Positions 5,258 to 7,213 of a stretch of DNA of 7,213 nt are shown here, in pieces. Position numbers and translations under genes: made by a program. Position 1 is the stretch's first letter. Every line of letters begins with the position of its first letter. The stretch comes from an uncultured Eubacteriaceae bacterium. Lineage in GTDB: Bacteria; Bacillota; Clostridia; Lachnospirales; CAG-274. Location: positions 1 through 7,213 of the forward strand of contig CAMNCZ010000047.1 in the NCBI GenBank assembly GCA_946534775.1, written 5' to 3'. The notes under the pieces were generated by a model, which saw nothing but the letters and a program-made list of their open reading frames with translations, ran no database searches and was not told the DNA's origin.

Positions 5258-6121
5258 ATGAAGACCTTATACAGACTTATTATAGCCGCCGTTATTGCGG
5301 CAGGTGCGTACATATTCGGCGCTTTCGGCGCTGCGGTAAGCTGTTCCACATCCATTAATAACAAGATACCGCTGACTGTGATTATGTATCACAACATCAC
5401 AAAAAAGCCCACACTTCGCGGTAAATACAATGTTTATATATCCGAGTTTGAAAACGATCTGAGATATCTCAGCAATAACGGCTACACCCCTATAAGCGTA
5501 AAACAGCTTACGGACTATGCCTACAACGGCACTCCCCTGCCCGACAAACCCGTAATTATCACCTTTGATGACGGTTTTGAAAGTTTTTGCGAATATGCCT
5601 ATCCATTGCTTGAAAAGTACGGTTTTAAAGCAGTCGTAAACGTTGTCGGCAGTTATGCGGAAAAATACACTCTGCTTGAAGAACAACAAAATCCCGACTG
5701 TCATAACCTCGATTACTCCTATCTTAATATCAACGAGATAAAAAAACTGAAAGAAAGCGGTATTGTCGAGATAGGCTGTCATACATACGATATGCACAGA
5801 CTTGAGGGAAAGCGCCGCGGCGCAGGCAAAAACAAGAATGAAGATGAATACACTTACGAAAAAGCGCTGACCGATGACCTGGAAAAATTTAACACAACTA
5901 TGGAGAAAGTCGGCAAAACGGATATTTTTGCTTACCCATACGGCATATACTCCGACACTTCTGCCGAAATACTGCGAAAAAACGGTTTCAAAGCCGTTTT
6001 TGACTGTACCGAAAAAATAAATTACATAGACCGCCAAAATATAGACTGGCTTTTCTTTCTGCACCGTTTCAACCGCCCAAGCGGCATAAGCAGCGAAAGT
6101 TTCTTTGCAAAAATGAAATGA
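5258..6121 (+). CDS. Polysaccharide deacetylase (NodB / carbohydrate esterase 4), membrane-anchored or lipoprotein
   Basis: Members of this family remove N- or O-acetyl groups from chitin-like or peptidoglycan sugars using a metal bound by Asp and two His. This 287-residue protein has an N-terminal hydrophobic segment (about 8-27). That segment is followed by AAVSC with C29, which fits a lipobox loosely, so it may be a lipoprotein or a signal-anchored protein. Catalytic motifs are in order: MYHNI (43-47), TFDDG (102-106, with D104 the likely base and D105 the metal ligand), the His pair in IGCHTYDMH (H175, H180), the FAYPYG block (224-229) and LHR (268-270). H-T-Y-D-M-H is one residue longer than the common H-x-x-x-H but is, as I recall, typical of a Firmicute subfamily. 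The ribosome binding site is weak (CGGGA, 5245-5249), 8 bases before the ATG. It is divergent from the stalk genes. The substrate cannot be told from sequence. Confidence 0.9.
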   Translation: MKTLYRLIIAAVIAAGAYIFGAFGAAVSCSTSINNKIPLTVIMYHNITKKPTLRGKYNVYISEFENDLRYLSNNGYTPISVKQLTDYAYNGTPLPDKPVIITFDDGFESFCEYAYPLLEKYGFKAVVNVVGSYAEKYTLLEEQQNPDCHNLDYSYLNINEIKKLKESGIVEIGCHTYDMHRLEGKRRGAGKNKNEDEYTYEKALTDDLEKFNTTMEKVGKTDIFAYPYGIYSDTSAEILRKNGFKAVFDCTEKINYIDRQNIDWLFFLHRFNRPSGISSESFFAKMK

Positions 6122-6181
6122 ATGCTGTAATATAACTGTAACCAAAATTTAACAATAATTAATATACTTGCATTGCGTAAA

Positions 6182-6192
6182 TATGATAAAAT
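6182..6192 (+). promoter_or_regulatory. Extended -10 promoter of the aquaporin gene
   Basis: TATGATAAAAT (TGn plus TAAAAT) is identical over 11 bases to the -10 region of the stalk-gene promoter. No good -35 lies at 16-18 bp; TTGCAT at 6168-6173 is only 13 bp away. Initiation near 6199 would give a leader of about 72 bases that contains the hairpin at 6210-6249. Confidence 0.55.
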
Positions 6193-6209
6193 AAGGCTGT
6201 ATAAATATA

Positions 6210-6249
6210 CCGTAAAAAAGGATACTAAAAAAAATACTAAGTTTTACGG
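6210..6249 (+). promoter_or_regulatory. Leader hairpin before the aquaporin ribosome binding site
   Basis: CCGTAAAA (6210-6217) pairs with TTTTACGG (6242-6249), an 8-bp perfect stem. The 24-base A-rich loop carries two copies of ATACTAA (6222-6228 and 6234-6240). It ends 7 bases before AGGGAGG (6257-6263). It could stabilise the mRNA or modulate translation; there is no T-run, so it is not a terminator. Confidence 0.45.
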
Positions 6250-6270
6250 GAAAAATAGGGAGGTCTATTT

Positions 6271-6984
6271 ATGGGAAAAAAATGTTTGGCTGAATTTATA
6301 GGCACAGCCGTATTGGTTACTTTTGGCTGCGGTGTTGCCGCAACAAACGGTCTGGGTGCAGGCTATGTCGGCATAGCTATTGCTTTTGGCCTTGTTATAG
6401 TTGCTATGGCATATTCCATAGGCAATATTTCGGGCTGCCACGTCAACCCCGCCGTTTCACTTGCTATGCTTATAAATAAAAAGCTTACCCCGCAGGAATT
6501 TGCAGGCTATGTTGTCAGCCAGTTCCTCGGTGCTATCTTTGGCGCTATCGTACTTTACTTCATTTTTCTTGGCGCAGGCACACCTATTGCCGACCTTGGT
6601 ATGGGTACAAACGGTTTCGGCACCGCATCGGCTACGGGCATTACCGCTGTAGGCGCATTTGATGCGGAACTTGTGCTTACCTTTGTATTTGTGCTTGCAA
6701 TATGCGGCGTAACAAGCAAAGAAGAGTACAGCAGCGTTGCGGGTCTTGTTATCGGTTTTGCACTTACACTTGTGCACCTTTTGGGCTTACCGCTTACAGG
6801 CACATCCGTAAACCCGGCAAGAAGTTTCGGCCCCGCGCTTGTTTCGGCACTTACGGGCTGTGACGGCGGCGCGCTTGCGATCTCGCAGGTATGGCTGTTT
6901 ATCGTTGCCCCGCTTCTCGGAGCATTTCTTGCAGCTTTCTGCTATAATGCACTCAGCAGCACCACAAAAAGAAAAAGAAAATAA
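6271..6984 (+). CDS. Aquaporin (MIP family), water-channel type
   Basis: A 237-residue, six-helix MIP channel of normal length with both NPA loops: HVNPAVS (57-63) and SVNPARS (179-185). The selectivity-filter positions align with E. coli AqpZ: F39 (20 residues before the first NPA, as F43 in AqpZ), H169, T178 and R184, with the same H-to-T (9) and H-to-R (15) spacings. GlpF-type glycerol channels have Trp, Gly and Phe there, so water selectivity is the better reading. The last residues (KRKRK, 233-237) form a basic cytoplasmic tail. AGGGAGG (6257-6263), 7 bases before the ATG, is the best ribosome binding site in the window. The gene has its own promoter and leader hairpin and ends at a strong terminator. 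A role in osmotic water flux is inferred from the family. Confidence 0.95.
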   Translation: MGKKCLAEFIGTAVLVTFGCGVAATNGLGAGYVGIAIAFGLVIVAMAYSIGNISGCHVNPAVSLAMLINKKLTPQEFAGYVVSQFLGAIFGAIVLYFIFLGAGTPIADLGMGTNGFGTASATGITAVGAFDAELVLTFVFVLAICGVTSKEEYSSVAGLVIGFALTLVHLLGLPLTGTSVNPARSFGPALVSALTGCDGGALAISQVWLFIVAPLLGAFLAAFCYNALSSTTKRKRK

Positions 6985-7010
6985 TATCCGACAAAACATA
7001 CTAAAACAGC

Positions 7011-7042
7011 AAAATGCCCCGCTCATATCCGCGGGGTATTTT
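7011..7042. terminator. Bidirectional intrinsic terminator between aquaporin and HD-GYP genes
   Basis: AAAATGCCCCGC (7011-7022) pairs with GCGGGGTATTTT (7031-7042), a 12-bp stem with one G-T wobble and an 8-base loop. The stem's own A/T ends supply a U-run in either direction. It lies 26 bases after the aquaporin stop and 11 bases after the HD-GYP stop. Confidence 0.9.
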
Positions 7043-7053
7043 AATTTGGAATT

Positions 7054-7213
7054 TTAATTTCCGAAAACCTTGTCTATATCGTAAACTATGTTTTTATCTA
7101 TTTCATTGTTTTCGACCATTTTATACATTATTTCCATAGCCATTTTATGGGATATCGGGGTCTTGTACGGGCGCGGCTCGGTCAAAGCCTGATAGATGTC
7201 AAGGCAGGCCATC
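7054..7213 (-). CDS. HD-GYP domain protein, C-terminal end only (partial)
   Basis: The minus strand from the right edge encodes at least 52 residues ending at TAA (7054-7056). The pattern A-C-L-D-I-Y-Q-A-L-T-E-P-R-P-Y-K followed by I-S-H-K-M-A-M-E-I-M matches the end of HD-GYP domains, where a D-x-Y-x-A-L-T-x-x-R-P-Y stretch follows the metal-binding His residues. HD-GYP proteins typically hydrolyse cyclic di-GMP. The HD and GYP motifs themselves would be upstream, beyond the window, so activity and any sensor domain cannot be judged. The Met at 7210-7212 is internal to the domain and is not the start. The protein ends about 30 residues after the R-P-Y-K motif, a normal finish for the family. 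Confidence 0.75.
   Translation of the reverse strand, partial: MACLDIYQALTEPRPYKTPISHKMAMEIMYKMVENNEIDKNIVYDIDKVFGN

Noticed and set aside
5267..6145. Long minus-strand open frame (292 codons) opposite the deacetylase
   Set aside because: It is fully antisense to a gene with clear catalytic motifs, and its translation is a Val/Phe/Cys/Ala-rich shadow with no recognisable domain.
6122..6181. Terminator after the deacetylase gene
   Set aside because: The sequence is AT-rich without a G+C stem followed by a T-run; read-through toward the aquaporin gene cannot be excluded.
6457..7026. Minus-strand open frames opposite the aquaporin
   Set aside because: They are antisense to a well-supported MIP channel and consist of low-complexity Lys/Cys/Arg-rich translations.
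1..7213. CRISPR array, tRNA, rRNA or defence cassette
   Set aside because: There are no regularly spaced direct repeats, no cloverleaf-like sequence and no nuclease or toxin-antitoxin signatures.

Overview
This window looks like ordinary chromosomal DNA from a low-GC, Gram-positive, Clostridia-type anaerobe, probably gut-associated. Strong AGGAGG-like ribosome binding sites, TTGACA/TATAAT promoters, stalk-domain (copper-amine-oxidase-N-like) secreted proteins, an HD-GYP protein and a DUF2752 protein all fit that group. The class-level guess is an inference; there is no rRNA or species marker here.

Layout. Bases 5-180 form a compact non-coding element with perfect 14-bp terminal inverted repeats ending in TA, which looks like a MITE. 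It sits immediately upstream of two overlapping plus-strand genes for small membrane proteins (DUF2752, then a short two-helix protein; 208-976). Its right end creates a TATAAT box that may drive them. A bidirectional terminator separates this pair from nadB (L-aspartate oxidase, minus strand, 1029-2519), a single-gene unit with its own strong promoter. Divergent from nadB is a DNA-deoxyinosine glycosylase (2699-3193), which converges on the next minus-strand gene with only 3 bp between stop codons. That gene (3197-4018) and its upstream neighbour (4081-5067) are tandem paralogs: secreted proteins with a doubled stalk repeat and a shared, unrecognised helical C-terminal domain. A hairpin with a short U-run sits between them. 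Divergent from the paralogs is a NodB-type polysaccharide deacetylase (5258-6121). A water-type aquaporin follows (6271-6984) with its own extended -10 promoter and a leader hairpin. A bidirectional terminator precedes the C-terminal end of an HD-GYP protein entering from the right edge (7054-7213, minus).

How they relate. Most genes are single transcription units of unrelated function: NAD synthesis, base-excision repair, water transport and c-di-GMP turnover. The only groups that look like co-working partners are the overlapping membrane pair and the stalk paralogs. The stalk proteins and the deacetylase may both act at the cell wall, but they are divergently transcribed and this is inference. 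I see no CRISPR array, tRNA, rRNA, phage gene or recognisable defence system. The least explained items are the TA-flanked element with its promoter-forming end and the shared C-terminal domain of the stalk paralogs.
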